64,000 nucleotides of DNA from Aliiruegeria sabulilitoris (GTDB taxonomy: Bacteria > Pseudomonadota > Alphaproteobacteria > Rhodobacterales > Rhodobacteraceae). A program made the translations under genes and the position numbers. Every line of letters begins with the position of its first letter. Position 1 is the first letter of the stretch. Positions 8,979 through 17,957 of the stretch are shown here, piece after piece. The stretch is taken from NCBI RefSeq assembly GCF_001558155.1, contig NZ_LOAS01000003.1, positions 124,001 to 188,000 of the forward strand, written 5' to 3'. Under the pieces are notes generated by a model that was given only the letters and a program-made list of their open reading frames with translations, was not told the DNA's origin and ran no database searches.

Positions 8979-10724
8979 ATGAACATTTATGCCGATATCC
9001 GTACCCTCGTGACCGATGCGCTCGATGCGCTGGTGGCCGAGGGCGTTCTGCCCGAGGGGCTGGACTTCTCCAATGTCGCCGTCGAACCACCGCGCGATCC
9101 GCTGCATGGCGACATGGCCACCAACGCCGCGATGGTTCTGGCCAAGCCTGCGAAGCGCAAGCCGCGCGATATTGCCGAGGCGCTGGCCGCCAGGCTGGCC
9201 GATGACGAACGCGTTGCCACCGTGGATGTGGCCGGTCCCGGGTTCCTGAACCTGCGGCTGGCAGGGCCGGTCTGGGCGGGCGTGGTACGTGCGGTTCTGG
9301 AGCAGGGCGCCGATTATGGCCGCTCCGACATGGGGCAGGGCAAGCGGGTCAATGTCGAATACGTTTCCGCCAACCCGACCGGACCGCTGCATGTGGGCCA
9401 TACCCGTGGCGCGGTCTTCGGTGACGCGCTGGCCTCGCTTTTGGATTTCGCCGGCCACGAGGTGACGCGGGAATACTACATCAACGATGGCGGCGGGCAG
9501 GTCGATACGCTCGCCCGCTCGGTCTACCTGCGCTACCTGGAGGCGCATGGGCAGGAGGTGGCCTTCCCCGATGGCACCTATCCCGGCGATTACCTGATCG
9601 AGACGGGCGAGGCGCTCAAGCAGAAGGTGGGCGATGCCTATGTCGACCAGCCCGAAGAGGTCTGGCTGGAGGATGTCCGCAACTTTTCGACCGACGCGAT
9701 GATGGCGCTGATCCGCGAGGACCTGGCCGCGCTCGGTGTGAAGATGGACAGGTTCTTCTCCGAGAAGTCCCTCTATGGCACCGGCCTGATCGAGGCGGCG
9801 CTGGCCTCGCTGGAGAGCAAGGGCCTGATCTACGAGGGCGTGCTGGAGCCGCCCAAGGGCAAGAAGCCGGAAGATTGGGAGCCGCGCGAGCAGACGCTGT
9901 TCAAATCCACCGAACATGGCGATGACGTGGACCGCCCGGTGAAGAAATCCGATGGCTCCTGGACCTATTTCGCCCCCGACATCGCCTATCATTTCGACAA
10001 GGTGGAACGCGGTTACGATGCGCTGATCGACATTTTCGGGGCGGACCATGGCGGATACGTCAAGCGGATGAAGGCGGCGGTCTCGGCGCTCTCCGATGGC
10101 AAGGTGCCGCTCGATATCAAGCTCACGCAGCTGGTGAAGCTCTACAAGAATGGCGAACCCTTCAAGATGTCCAAGCGCGCGGGCACGTTCGTGACCTTGC
10201 GCGACGTGGTGGACCAGGTCGGTTCCGACGTGACGCGCTTCGTCATGCTCACCCGCAAGAACGACGCGCCGCTCGATTTCGACTTCGACAAGGTGCTGGA
10301 GCAGAGCAAGGACAACCCGGTCTTCTATGTCCAATATGCCCATGCGCGGGTGAAATCGGTGCTGCGCAAGGCGGCAGCCGCAGGCATCGCCGTGGATGAC
10401 ACGACGCTTGCCGGAGCCGACCTTTCGGGCATGACCCATGACGCCGAGCTTTCGCTGGCGGCAAAAGTGGCCGAATGGCCACGCCTGCTCGAGATCGCGG
10501 CCCGTACGCACGAACCGCACAGAATTGCCTTCTATCTCTATGAGTTGGCGGGCGATCTTCACGCGCTCTGGAATCGTGGAAACGACGAGACGGAGCTGCG
10601 ATTCCTGCAGGAGGACGATCCTGCCACGTCGCAGGCGAAAATTGCGCTCGCGCGTGCCGTCTCCGTTGTGATTTCCACCGGTCTTGGTATCTTGGGCGTG
10701 ACCCCGGTTGAAGAAATGCGCTGA
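8979..10724 (+). CDS. argS: Arginyl-tRNA synthetase
   Basis: A 581-residue class I aminoacyl-tRNA synthetase that charges tRNA-Arg. The ATP-binding HIGH variant is HVGH at residues 138-141 ([13 protein letters not shown]), and KMSK at 396-399 ([10 protein letters not shown]) is the second signature. The N-terminal ~110 residues form the Add-1 domain ([21 protein letters not shown]). The C-terminal DALR anticodon-binding helix bundle begins near residue 455. It heads the conserved argS-SPOR-nagZ-scpA-scpB neighbourhood, but a strong hairpin right after its stop suggests that it is mostly transcribed alone. Confidence 0.97.
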   Translation: MNIYADIRTLVTDALDALVAEGVLPEGLDFSNVAVEPPRDPLHGDMATNAAMVLAKPAKRKPRDIAEALAARLADDERVATVDVAGPGFLNLRLAGPVWAGVVRAVLEQGADYGRSDMGQGKRVNVEYVSANPTGPLHVGHTRGAVFGDALASLLDFAGHEVTREYYINDGGGQVDTLARSVYLRYLEAHGQEVAFPDGTYPGDYLIETGEALKQKVGDAYVDQPEEVWLEDVRNFSTDAMMALIREDLAALGVKMDRFFSEKSLYGTGLIEAALASLESKGLIYEGVLEPPKGKKPEDWEPREQTLFKSTEHGDDVDRPVKKSDGSWTYFAPDIAYHFDKVERGYDALIDIFGADHGGYVKRMKAAVSALSDGKVPLDIKLTQLVKLYKNGEPFKMSKRAGTFVTLRDVVDQVGSDVTRFVMLTRKNDAPLDFDFDKVLEQSKDNPVFYVQYAHARVKSVLRKAAAAGIAVDDTTLAGADLSGMTHDAELSLAAKVAEWPRLLEIAARTHEPHRIAFYLYELAGDLHALWNRGNDETELRFLQEDDPATSQAKIALARAVSVVISTGLGILGVTPVEEMR

Positions 10725-10783
10725 CGAACAGCGTCGCGGGGCAAAGGCAGGCAAGCAATAGCCCCGCGTTACGGTTCGTTTTT
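10724..10783 (+). terminator. Two-part hairpin terminator after argS
   Basis: The outer arms ACGAAC (10724-10729) and GTTCGT (10774-10779) enclose the inner stem CGCGGGGC (10735-10742) / GCCCCGCG (10761-10768). The outer arm is followed directly by TTTT. The structure begins on the last base of the argS stop codon. Confidence 0.65.
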
Positions 10784-10818
10784 CGACCTTTCGCGGGCGA
10801 GAAACGAGGCGCAGTGAC

Positions 10819-11889
10819 ATGAACCGGGGACAGGCCCACGGGTCCGGAGCTTATGAGTCGGCTCAGGAACACTATCATTACAATGATTTCGATGACGGAA
10901 TGCAGGTGCAGTCCGAGACGTATCGCGCGGCCGGGCCGGGAAGGCTGCGCCTTTTCGCGCATGTAACCGGCACGCTTCTGTCGCTGGCGGTGATCGGGAT
11001 GGGCGGCTATTGGGGCTACAAGCAGATCATGCGTGATGTGCATGGCGTGCCGGTCGTGCGGGCGCTCGAAGGGCCGATGCGGGTCGCGCCCGAAAATCCG
11101 GGCGGACAGATCGCGTCGCATTCGGGGCTCTCCGTCAATGGCGTGCAGGCCTCCGGTTCCGCCTCTCCGCCCGAGGAGCGGCTGACACTGGCGCCCGCAC
11201 CGGTTGATCTGGCCGAGGAAGATCAGCCCGTTGGCCAATTGACGGCATCGTCCAAGGACGACTCCAAGGACAGTGATATCGAACTGGCCAGTTCGGCCGA
11301 AGCTGATGATGCGGAATTGCTGCCGCCGGATGAAAGCGCGCAATTGGCCAGCCTGAGCCAGGAAGTCCCGGCCGATGACCCGATTGCGCGGGCAATTGCC
11401 TTGGCCAATGCCAGCATCGCCGGCGCAACGCCGCTGAGCGACGCGGACCCGGTGGCAGACCCCGTCGAGGGTGCCGTCGAAGAGGCCGCGCTTTCGGATG
11501 TCCAGGCATCCCCGACCGTGACCGGCCCCGGCGTGGCCATGTCGCCGCGGCCGTTGGCGCGCCCGACATCGCGTGCGCCGGTCAAGCTGGCCTCGGTGGC
11601 TTCGACACCGGCCGTCATGGACGCGGCGGAAGTGCCCAAGGGCACGCGGCTGGTCCAGCTCGGTGCCTTTGACACCGCCGAGGATGCCCGCACCGCATGG
11701 GGCAAGATCTCGGGCAAGTTCGACGGGCTGATGGTGGATAAGACGCAGGTCGTGGTCGAGGCCAAGGCCGGTGGGCGGACCTTCTGGCGGCTGCGCGCGA
11801 TGGGCTTTGCCGACCTGTCCGATGCGCGCCGTTTCTGTGCCGCGCTGGTGGCCGAGCGGACCGACTGCATCCCCGTGGTCGCCAAGTGA
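10819..11889 (+). CDS. SPOR-domain envelope protein with one transmembrane helix
   Basis: A 356-residue bitopic protein. A short cytoplasmic N-terminus is followed by a single membrane helix (about residues 53-72, TLLSLAVIGMGGYWGY). A long acidic, Ala/Ser/Pro-rich periplasmic spacer (80-265) leads to a C-terminal SPOR domain (about 277-352; RLVQLGAFDTAEDA and FWRLRAMGFADLSDARRFC). SPOR domains bind peptidoglycan denuded of stem peptides at division septa, so a role in septal envelope processing is likely. The stop overlaps the GTG start of nagZ in a GTGA arrangement, suggesting translational coupling to a peptidoglycan-recycling enzyme. Confidence 0.88.
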   Translation: MNRGQAHGSGAYESAQEHYHYNDFDDGMQVQSETYRAAGPGRLRLFAHVTGTLLSLAVIGMGGYWGYKQIMRDVHGVPVVRALEGPMRVAPENPGGQIASHSGLSVNGVQASGSASPPEERLTLAPAPVDLAEEDQPVGQLTASSKDDSKDSDIELASSAEADDAELLPPDESAQLASLSQEVPADDPIARAIALANASIAGATPLSDADPVADPVEGAVEEAALSDVQASPTVTGPGVAMSPRPLARPTSRAPVKLASVASTPAVMDAAEVPKGTRLVQLGAFDTAEDARTAWGKISGKFDGLMVDKTQVVVEAKAGGRTFWRLRAMGFADLSDARRFCAALVAERTDCIPVVAK

Positions 11890-12902
11890 GCGCGTTTGCG
11901 GCGGCGATCCTGGGCTGTTCCGGCCCGCGCCTGCTGCCGCAGGAGAGGGAGTTCTTCGCCGAGGCGCAGCCTTGGGGCTTCATCCTGTTCGCCCGCAATA
12001 TCGAGACGCCGGAGCAGCTTGCCGCGCTGACGTCGGAGTTGCGCGCGGCCGTGGGCCGTGACGCGCCGATCCTGATAGATCAGGAAGGCGGGCGCGTGCA
12101 GCGGATGCGCCCACCCCATTGGCGCCAGTGGCGCCCGCCACTGGAGCAGATGCAAACCGCCGCAGGGCTGAAAAACGCCGCACGCGCGATGTTCCTGCGC
12201 CACCGGTTGATCGCCGAGGAGTTGCGCGCCGTCGGCATCGACGTCAACTGCGCCCCTACCGTCGATCTGGCTCGCCCCGAGACGCACCCCTTCCTGCGCA
12301 ACCGCTGTTTCGGCGAGGATGTCGCCAGTGTCGTGACCGGCGCGCGGGCGGCGGCCGAAGGGCTGATGGCGGGTGGGGTTCTGCCGGTGATCAAGCATAT
12401 TCCCGGCCATGGGCGGGCGCGGCTGGACAGCCACCTCGCCCTGCCGGTTGTGGAGGCCGAAGCGGCGGCGCTGCGGGCGGAGGATTTCGCGCCTTTCAAG
12501 GCGCTGGCGGACTTGCCATTGGCGATGACTGCACATCTGAAATACCTGGCCTTCGACGCCGAGTTCCCCGCGACGCAATCGCCGGCGATGGTGTCGCTGA
12601 TCCGGCAGGAGATCGGTTTCAAAGGGCTGTTGATGAGCGACGACATTTCCATGGAAGCGCTTGATGGTGGCGTGGCCGAGCGCAGCGCTGCCTCTATCGC
12701 CGCCGGATGCGATCTGGTCCTGCATTGCAACGGCGAGATGGGCGAGATGGAAGCGGTGATCGGCGCGGCTGGTACGCTGATGGAGCGGGCGCTGGAGCGG
12801 GCGGACTCGGCGCTGGATTGCCGCCTTGCCGCGCAGCCGATTGACATTCCCGCAGTGGAAGAGGAACTTCGCAGCCTTCTGGGCGGAGAGGTCTATGGCT
12901 GA
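11886..12902 (+). CDS. nagZ: Beta-N-acetylhexosaminidase (peptidoglycan recycling)
   Basis: A 338-residue glycoside hydrolase family 3 enzyme that removes GlcNAc from cytoplasmic anhydromuropeptides during cell-wall recycling. The family hallmark KHIPGHG places the acid/base histidine at residue 175, and LLMSDDISMEAL supplies the nucleophile at D252. NagZ is single-domain and lacks a signal peptide, as here. The GTG start overlaps the stop of the SPOR gene, and the end overlaps the scpA start by 8 bases, so all four genes are probably one operon. Confidence 0.94.
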   Translation: MSAFAAAILGCSGPRLLPQEREFFAEAQPWGFILFARNIETPEQLAALTSELRAAVGRDAPILIDQEGGRVQRMRPPHWRQWRPPLEQMQTAAGLKNAARAMFLRHRLIAEELRAVGIDVNCAPTVDLARPETHPFLRNRCFGEDVASVVTGARAAAEGLMAGGVLPVIKHIPGHGRARLDSHLALPVVEAEAAALRAEDFAPFKALADLPLAMTAHLKYLAFDAEFPATQSPAMVSLIRQEIGFKGLLMSDDISMEALDGGVAERSAASIAAGCDLVLHCNGEMGEMEAVIGAAGTLMERALERADSALDCRLAAQPIDIPAVEEELRSLLGGEVYG

Positions 12903-13695
12903 GGACATGGTGCAGGCGGTGAAGAACGAAGCGGTGGCCGAAAGGCTCGCCGCCGAGGCGCTCATTGTCGATGTCGATGGCTACGAAGGCCCGCTGGACC
13001 TGCTGCTGACGCTCGCGCGCACGCAGAAGGTGGACCTGCTGAAGATCTCGGTGCTGAAGCTGGCCGAGCAATACCTGACCTTCGTCGAGAAGGCCAAGAC
13101 GCTGCGCATCGAACTGGCGGCGGACTATCTGGTCATGGCCGCGTGGCTCGCCTTTCTCAAGTCGCGCCTGCTGCTGCCGCCCGAGCCGGGCGAGGACGGG
13201 CCGACCGGCGACGAGTTGGCCGCGCACCTCGCCTATCAGCTCGAACGCCTGCAGGCGATGCGCGACGCGGCGGCCAAGCTCATGGCGCGCGACCAGAAGG
13301 GCAAGGATTTCTTCGGGCGCGGCGAGATCGAGACGGTGGAGCGCAAGCGCACGGTCACCTACAGCGCCTCGCTTCTGGACCTGATGCAGGCCTATGCCCG
13401 CATCCGCACCAAGGACGATTTCCGCCCCTTCGTGATGGACCGCAAGAACCTCTTCACGATGGAGGAGGCGCTGGAGCGACTGAAACCGCTGGTGGGCTAT
13501 GCCGGGGAATGGACGGACCTGATGTCCTACCTGCCCGAGGGATGGGAACTGGACCCGGTGCGCCGGCGCACGGCCACGGCGGCCACCTTTGCCGCCTCGC
13601 TGGAGCTGGTGAAAGCGGGCAAGATTGCGATCCGCCAGACCGAGACCTTTTCCCCGATCCAGATCCGGGCGGCGCAGGAGCGGCGTGATGGCTGA
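12895..13695 (+). CDS. scpA: Segregation and condensation protein A (kleisin)
   Basis: A 266-residue kleisin of the Smc-ScpAB complex that organises and segregates the chromosome. The N-terminal helical signature YEGPLDLLLTLARTQKVDLLKISVLKLA (split here as YEGPLDLLL and VDLLKISVL, residues ~26-50) is diagnostic. The C-terminal winged helix (about 190-262) contacts the Smc head. The ATG within the nagZ end gives the expected N-terminus. It overlaps scpB by 8 bases, so stoichiometric co-translation is likely. Confidence 0.95.
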   Translation: MAEDMVQAVKNEAVAERLAAEALIVDVDGYEGPLDLLLTLARTQKVDLLKISVLKLAEQYLTFVEKAKTLRIELAADYLVMAAWLAFLKSRLLLPPEPGEDGPTGDELAAHLAYQLERLQAMRDAAAKLMARDQKGKDFFGRGEIETVERKRTVTYSASLLDLMQAYARIRTKDDFRPFVMDRKNLFTMEEALERLKPLVGYAGEWTDLMSYLPEGWELDPVRRRTATAATFAASLELVKAGKIAIRQTETFSPIQIRAAQERRDG

Positions 13696-14353
13696 ACATG
13701 ACGAGAGCCTCGCCCAACCCGAGGAAAGCCTGTTCGAGGCACCGCCCGAGGGCGAACAGGAGCGCATGGTCGAGGCGATCCTCTTTGCCACCGCCGAGCC
13801 GATCACTGTGGGCGAGCTGAACGCGCGGATGCCGCATGGCGCGGATGCGATCACGGCGCTGGAGCGGTTGCGCAAGCGCTACGAGGGCAGGGGCGTCAAC
13901 GTGGTGCGTATCGCCGACCGTTGGGCGATCCGGACCGCGCCCGATCTCGGCTTCCTGATGCAGAAGGAAACGGTGGAAACTCGCAAGCTCTCGCGCGCGG
14001 CCATCGAGACGCTGGCGATCATCGCCTATCACCAACCGGTCACGCGGGCCGAGATCGAGGAGATCCGCGGTGTCTCCGTTTCGCGGGGCACCATTGACCA
14101 GCTGCTGGAGATGGAATGGATTCGCTTCGGCCGCCGTCGGATGACGCCGGGCCGGCCGGTGACCTTCGTAGTCACCCCCGCTTTTCTGGACCATTTCGGC
14201 CTCGAGAGCGCCCGCGACCTGCCCGGCTTGCGGGACCTGCGCGCCGCCGGCCTGCTGGACAACCGCCCGCCGCCCAGTTTTGGCCTGGAAGAGGGCGAGG
14301 GCGGAGAGGACGATCAACCCGACATGTTCGAGGATGAGGACGGCGAAGCCTGA
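13688..14353 (+). CDS. scpB: Segregation and condensation protein B
   Basis: A 221-residue dimeric winged-helix partner of ScpA in the Smc-ScpAB condensin. Typical segments are EAILFATAEPITVGEL (residues ~24-40) and LSRAAIETLAIIAYHQPVTRAEIEEIRG (split: LAIIAYHQPVTRAEIEEIRG, ~107-126), then GRPVTFVVTPAFLDHFGL. The C-terminus is a low-complexity acidic tail (GLEEGEGGEDDQPDMFEDEDGE). In many Rhodobacterales tatA follows; here the next gene is a porin, which suggests a local rearrangement. Confidence 0.94.
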   Translation: MAEHDESLAQPEESLFEAPPEGEQERMVEAILFATAEPITVGELNARMPHGADAITALERLRKRYEGRGVNVVRIADRWAIRTAPDLGFLMQKETVETRKLSRAAIETLAIIAYHQPVTRAEIEEIRGVSVSRGTIDQLLEMEWIRFGRRRMTPGRPVTFVVTPAFLDHFGLESARDLPGLRDLRAAGLLDNRPPPSFGLEEGEGGEDDQPDMFEDEDGEA

Positions 14354-14440
14354 GCCTGCGTCCGCAAAGTCTCAATCCGGAAAAATCCGTATCGGACCTG
14401 TTGGTGCAGCCGGGAGACCGGGCCTAGGCTTCGATCCGAA

Positions 14441-14480
14441 GGGTCGCCTCAATCCGGCGACCCATGCGATTGTCACGCAT
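14441..14480 (+). promoter_or_regulatory. Tandem hairpins in the 5' leader of the porin gene
   Basis: Two adjacent perfect stems precede the porin ATG by 16 bases: GGGTCGCC (14441-14448) / GGCGACCC (14456-14463) and ATGCG (14464-14468) / CGCAT (14476-14480). Neither has a T run, so they look like mRNA-stabilising or translation-controlling leader structure rather than a terminator. The function is inferred. Confidence 0.4.
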
Positions 14481-14495
14481 CAATGAGGTTGTCCC

Positions 14496-15761
14496 ATGAA
14501 ACGGCTTCTCGGATTTGGCCTGTGCAGCATCACCCTTGTTGCAGGCATGTCGCAAGCGCAGGAAAACACGCTCGATTATGATCTCGGTGCGGGCGATACC
14601 GCTGGCCCCTTGAGCCTCTCCGGCGAGGATTACGGGTTTTTCAGCCATGGCTACCTGCGCTTCGGTATCGGCTCGACCGACGGCGAGGCCTTCACCGCGT
14701 TCAAGCTGAACGGGGCCGCCTCGAAATACCGGCTGGGCAATGAGAGCGACCTTTATGGCGAGGCGTCGATTGGGTATCGCGGCGCATTGGGCAACGGGTC
14801 CGATTTTGTGGCCGAGATCATGCTCAATGGTTGGGGCGATTCCAATGCACTCGATTATGGCAGCGATCTCAATGCCGATGGCGATGTGGCGCAGGCCTAT
14901 CTCGGGATCGAACGGCTCGGTTCCGGCGCCATGGCGGACGCGTTCTTGTGGGCCGGGCGCCGCTATTACCGCCGCCGCGACGTGCATATGACCGATTTCT
15001 ACTACGAGAACCTTTCGGGCGACGGGATCGGGCTCGAAAACGTGGCACTTGGCGGCGTGAACGTGTCGGCGGCGCTGTTCCATTACGACCGGGACGATGA
15101 CGACCTCGAATATACCTCCACAACGCTGGACCTTCGGCTGCATGATATTCCGCTCTGGCAAGGCTGGAAGGGCGAGGTTGGCTTGGCCTGGATCGATGGC
15201 GACGGCGATGACCAGACGGGCGAGGATGGCTATTCGGTTCGCCTCCACGCCGAAAATGGCGAACTGCCCTGGGGCGAGTGGAAAAACGCGTTGATGTATG
15301 GCCGAGGCGCCGGGATCGATTTCGACTCCAAGGGCAATACCGCCGCCGGCAGCGATGACAGCCGTGTTCGCTTCGTGACCCAGGCGCTGATCAAGTCGAG
15401 CGAGGATCTGGAGACACAGGCAACGGCGGTCTGGCAACGCACCGATTTGGGCGATGACACCGAAACCTGGGTCTCGGCGGGGGTGCGTCCGCAATATAAC
15501 ATTACCAAGGATTTCGGGGTCGCGCTCGAGTTGGGCTATGACTGGGTGGAGAGCGACACTGGCGATCCGGGCTCGTTGAGCAAGCTGACACTGGCGCCGT
15601 TCTACAGCTTCGGCAAGAAGGGCTATTTCTCCCGACCGCAGCTCCGGGCCTTCGTGACCTGGGCCGAGTGGAGCGATGAGGGCGTCATCTCCGATCAGGA
15701 TGCTTTCGGCACAGCGACCAACGGCACGACCTTCGGCCTGCAGCTTGAGCATTGGTGGTAG
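14496..15761 (+). CDS. Carbohydrate-selective outer-membrane porin (LamB/maltoporin family)
   Basis: A 421-residue outer-membrane beta-barrel with a cleavable signal peptide (MKRLLGFGLCSITLVAGMSQAQ, shortened: hydrophobic core ~4-18, cleavage about residue 22). Family marks are GYLRFGIGS at the start of the barrel and AGRRYYRRRDVHMTDFYY near residue 150, which corresponds to the LamB motif for the first strands and loop. The length of about 400 mature residues and the terminal aromatic (LEHWW) expected by the BAM complex also fit. LamB-type porins admit maltodextrins or related sugars. No sugar ABC transporter is adjacent, so the substrate is open. Confidence 0.85.
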   Translation: MKRLLGFGLCSITLVAGMSQAQENTLDYDLGAGDTAGPLSLSGEDYGFFSHGYLRFGIGSTDGEAFTAFKLNGAASKYRLGNESDLYGEASIGYRGALGNGSDFVAEIMLNGWGDSNALDYGSDLNADGDVAQAYLGIERLGSGAMADAFLWAGRRYYRRRDVHMTDFYYENLSGDGIGLENVALGGVNVSAALFHYDRDDDDLEYTSTTLDLRLHDIPLWQGWKGEVGLAWIDGDGDDQTGEDGYSVRLHAENGELPWGEWKNALMYGRGAGIDFDSKGNTAAGSDDSRVRFVTQALIKSSEDLETQATAVWQRTDLGDDTETWVSAGVRPQYNITKDFGVALELGYDWVESDTGDPGSLSKLTLAPFYSFGKKGYFSRPQLRAFVTWAEWSDEGVISDQDAFGTATNGTTFGLQLEHWW

Positions 15762-16312
15762 GCCCCGTTTCGTGCCTGGCATCCGGCGGAATTGAGGCCC
15801 ATCCAATCCTGTCCAACGACCGCGTGGCGCTGTTCCGGCGCCATCTGCGCGTGGATGCGCGATCCCTTGGAAGCGGCACGCCGCGCGGGGTCTTTTCGAG
15901 GCTGGCGAAGTCCTCAAGGGATCGATTGTCGCTTCGAACCGAGACCGTAACAGGTTGATGCTGTTTTTCGACACCCTTGTAGCAGCCATTTTCAGCAGTC
16001 GGGGCAAGGCGCGAAAGCCGGGCAAGTGGTTTCGAGTCATAGAAAAATCGGAAGATGGCGCTGCGGTAGATCAGCGCACCGCTGGCTAATTAGATGTATT
16101 GCAGATACTGCATAACAGCCTTGCGCATTGTTTGTATGTGGAGCAAAGGCTTCCGCTTACATAAAAGATATTTTTAAAAAATACATTTTTGAAATGGTCA
16201 ACATATAGACATATTCGAAAACTGTCATAGGTCATGGATCTCCCCCCGGAAAAAGCGTTGCATGAAGCCCATCAGGACCGTCGCAGCATCTGAAGATGGA
16301 AGGGATATCTGC
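15762..16312. other. Long intergenic region with an inverted repeat and an AT-rich upstream segment
   Basis: About 550 bases without a supportable gene. After the porin there is a 6-bp hairpin (TGGCGC 15825-15830 / GCGCCA 15838-15843), then a wider inverted repeat GATCCCTTG (15861-15869) / CAAGGGATC (15915-15923). From about 16085 to 16235 the composition turns strongly AT-rich (for example TTTTTAAAAAATACATTTTT around 16171-16190), in sharp contrast with the GC-rich genome. A small palindrome TGCAG-ATA-CTGCA lies at 16100-16112. This is probably the promoter/operator region of the octaheme cytochrome operon. No FNR-type TTGAT-N4-ATCAA box was found. Confidence 0.55.
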
Positions 16313-17956
16313 ATGATCTCCAAACACTCGCTGTTCGCAGTCGGCCTGACCCTTGCCTTGGCAGGGGCCGGAGCCGCCACAGCACAAGACACCACGGCAC
16401 CGCCCGGAGACATCTCCGGCAGCACGGTGGATCACTCGAAACTCGAAGCCCTGCAAAAGGAATTCACGACAGGGCCCGAAGTGACCACCGCCTGCCTGAG
16501 CTGCCACACGGAAGCAGCCACACAGGTCAAGCAATCGATCCACTGGTCTTGGGATTATGAACATCCCGATACCGGTCAGGATCTCGGCAAGAACAACGTG
16601 ATCAACTCCTATTGTGTCGGCGTTGCCGCCAACGAGCCACGTTGTACCTCCTGCCATGTCGGCTACGGCTGGAAGGACATGAACGAGCCGCCTCCGCAGG
16701 AAGCGAGCGCGGTTGACTGCCTTGTCTGCCATGACAAGTCCGACACCTATTTCAAGATCCCCGCGGGGGCCGGCAACCCCTTTGGAACCGAGGTCAAGGA
16801 AGGCGCCGTTACCAATACCGGCAAGCCGGCCAAGCCGGTCGACCTGAAACTGGTGGCCCAAAGCGTCGGTCAGCCCGATCGGGACAATTGCGGCAACTGC
16901 CACTTCTATGGCGGTGGCGGCGATAACGTGAAGCATGGCGACCTGTCTTCCGTGCTGCACAATCCGACCGAGGATATCGACGTTCACATGGCCTCGGACG
17001 GGCTGAACTTCACCTGCAGCGAGTGCCACGTCTCTGACCAGCACCAATGGCATGGATCGCGCTACAACGTTACCGCCAAGGCAACCGAGGGCGCACCGCC
17101 CCCGGGTCAGCGCCACGATGTCGCCACCTGCGAGAGCTGCCACGACACCGAGCCGCATGACAGCCTGACGCTGATCGGTTTCAAGCTGAACTCGCACCGT
17201 GACAAGATTGCCTGCCAGACTTGCCATATTCCCGAATATGCCAAGGGTGGCGTGCCGACCAAGACCCTCTGGGACTGGTCGACGGCCGGCAAGAAGAACG
17301 ACGAAGGCAAGCCGTTCAAGGTCGCCAAATACGAGTCCAAGTCCGGCAAGAAGAAGCCGACCTATGTCTCGATGAAGGGCGATTTCGAGTGGGGCGAAGA
17401 CCTTCAACCGGAGTATTTCTGGTTTGACGGTCAGGTGGAATATGCCAATGCCGACATGGACATCGACCCGACCCAGGTCGTGGAGGTGAACATGATCTCG
17501 GGCAGCCAGGAAGACGACAAGAGCCGTATCTGGCCGTTCAAGGTGATGCGCGGCAAGCAGCCCTATGACACCGAACGCAACCGTCTGCTCTATCCGCACC
17601 TGTTCGGACCGGGTTCCGACACGGCCTATTGGGGCAAATGGGATTGGGACAAGGCCTTCGAGGCGGGCGCGGCGGCGTCGGGCACCGAGTATTCGGGCAG
17701 CTACGACTTCGTCTCCACCGAGATGTACTGGCCGATCACCCACATGGTGGCTCCGTCCAAGGACGCCGTTCAGTGTGAGGAATGCCACAAGGAGAACGGA
17801 CGTCTGGCCAATATCGCCGGCATCCATATCCCGGGCGCCAACCCGATGGGACCGGGCGGCAAGCTGGGCGCGCTGATCCTGCTGCTGACACTGGGAGGTA
17901 TCGTGATCCACGCGATCATGCGTTTCTTCGGCCGCAAGAACATGAAGGAGCAGTGA
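16313..17956 (+). CDS. Membrane-anchored octaheme cytochrome c, tetrathionate reductase (OTR) family
   Basis: A 547-residue periplasmic multiheme cytochrome. There are eight CxxCH haem-binding motifs, starting at residues 61, 111, 136, 193, 235, 273, 301 and 488. A Sec signal peptide spans about 1-25 (cleavage near ATAQD) and a C-terminal helix (about 519-540, GALILLLTLGGIVIHAIMRF) anchors it in the membrane. The context NSYCVGV (C101, not a haem ligand) followed by EPRCTSCHVGYGWKDM matches the octaheme tetrathionate reductase family, whose Shewanella member reduces tetrathionate, nitrite and hydroxylamine in vitro. The ATG at 16313 is preferred over 16262 because GGAAGGG lies 8 bases upstream and the signal peptide then starts cleanly. 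It is followed after 1 base by its cytochrome b. The physiological substrate is not known. Confidence 0.88.
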   Translation: MISKHSLFAVGLTLALAGAGAATAQDTTAPPGDISGSTVDHSKLEALQKEFTTGPEVTTACLSCHTEAATQVKQSIHWSWDYEHPDTGQDLGKNNVINSYCVGVAANEPRCTSCHVGYGWKDMNEPPPQEASAVDCLVCHDKSDTYFKIPAGAGNPFGTEVKEGAVTNTGKPAKPVDLKLVAQSVGQPDRDNCGNCHFYGGGGDNVKHGDLSSVLHNPTEDIDVHMASDGLNFTCSECHVSDQHQWHGSRYNVTAKATEGAPPPGQRHDVATCESCHDTEPHDSLTLIGFKLNSHRDKIACQTCHIPEYAKGGVPTKTLWDWSTAGKKNDEGKPFKVAKYESKSGKKKPTYVSMKGDFEWGEDLQPEYFWFDGQVEYANADMDIDPTQVVEVNMISGSQEDDKSRIWPFKVMRGKQPYDTERNRLLYPHLFGPGSDTAYWGKWDWDKAFEAGAAASGTEYSGSYDFVSTEMYWPITHMVAPSKDAVQCEECHKENGRLANIAGIHIPGANPMGPGGKLGALILLLTLGGIVIHAIMRFFGRKNMKEQ

Positions 17957-17957
17957 G

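Noticed and set aside
16262-16312. Upstream ATG at 16262 as start of the octaheme cytochrome
   Set aside because: It would place 17 polar residues before the signal peptide and lacks the GGAAGGG found before the ATG at 16313.
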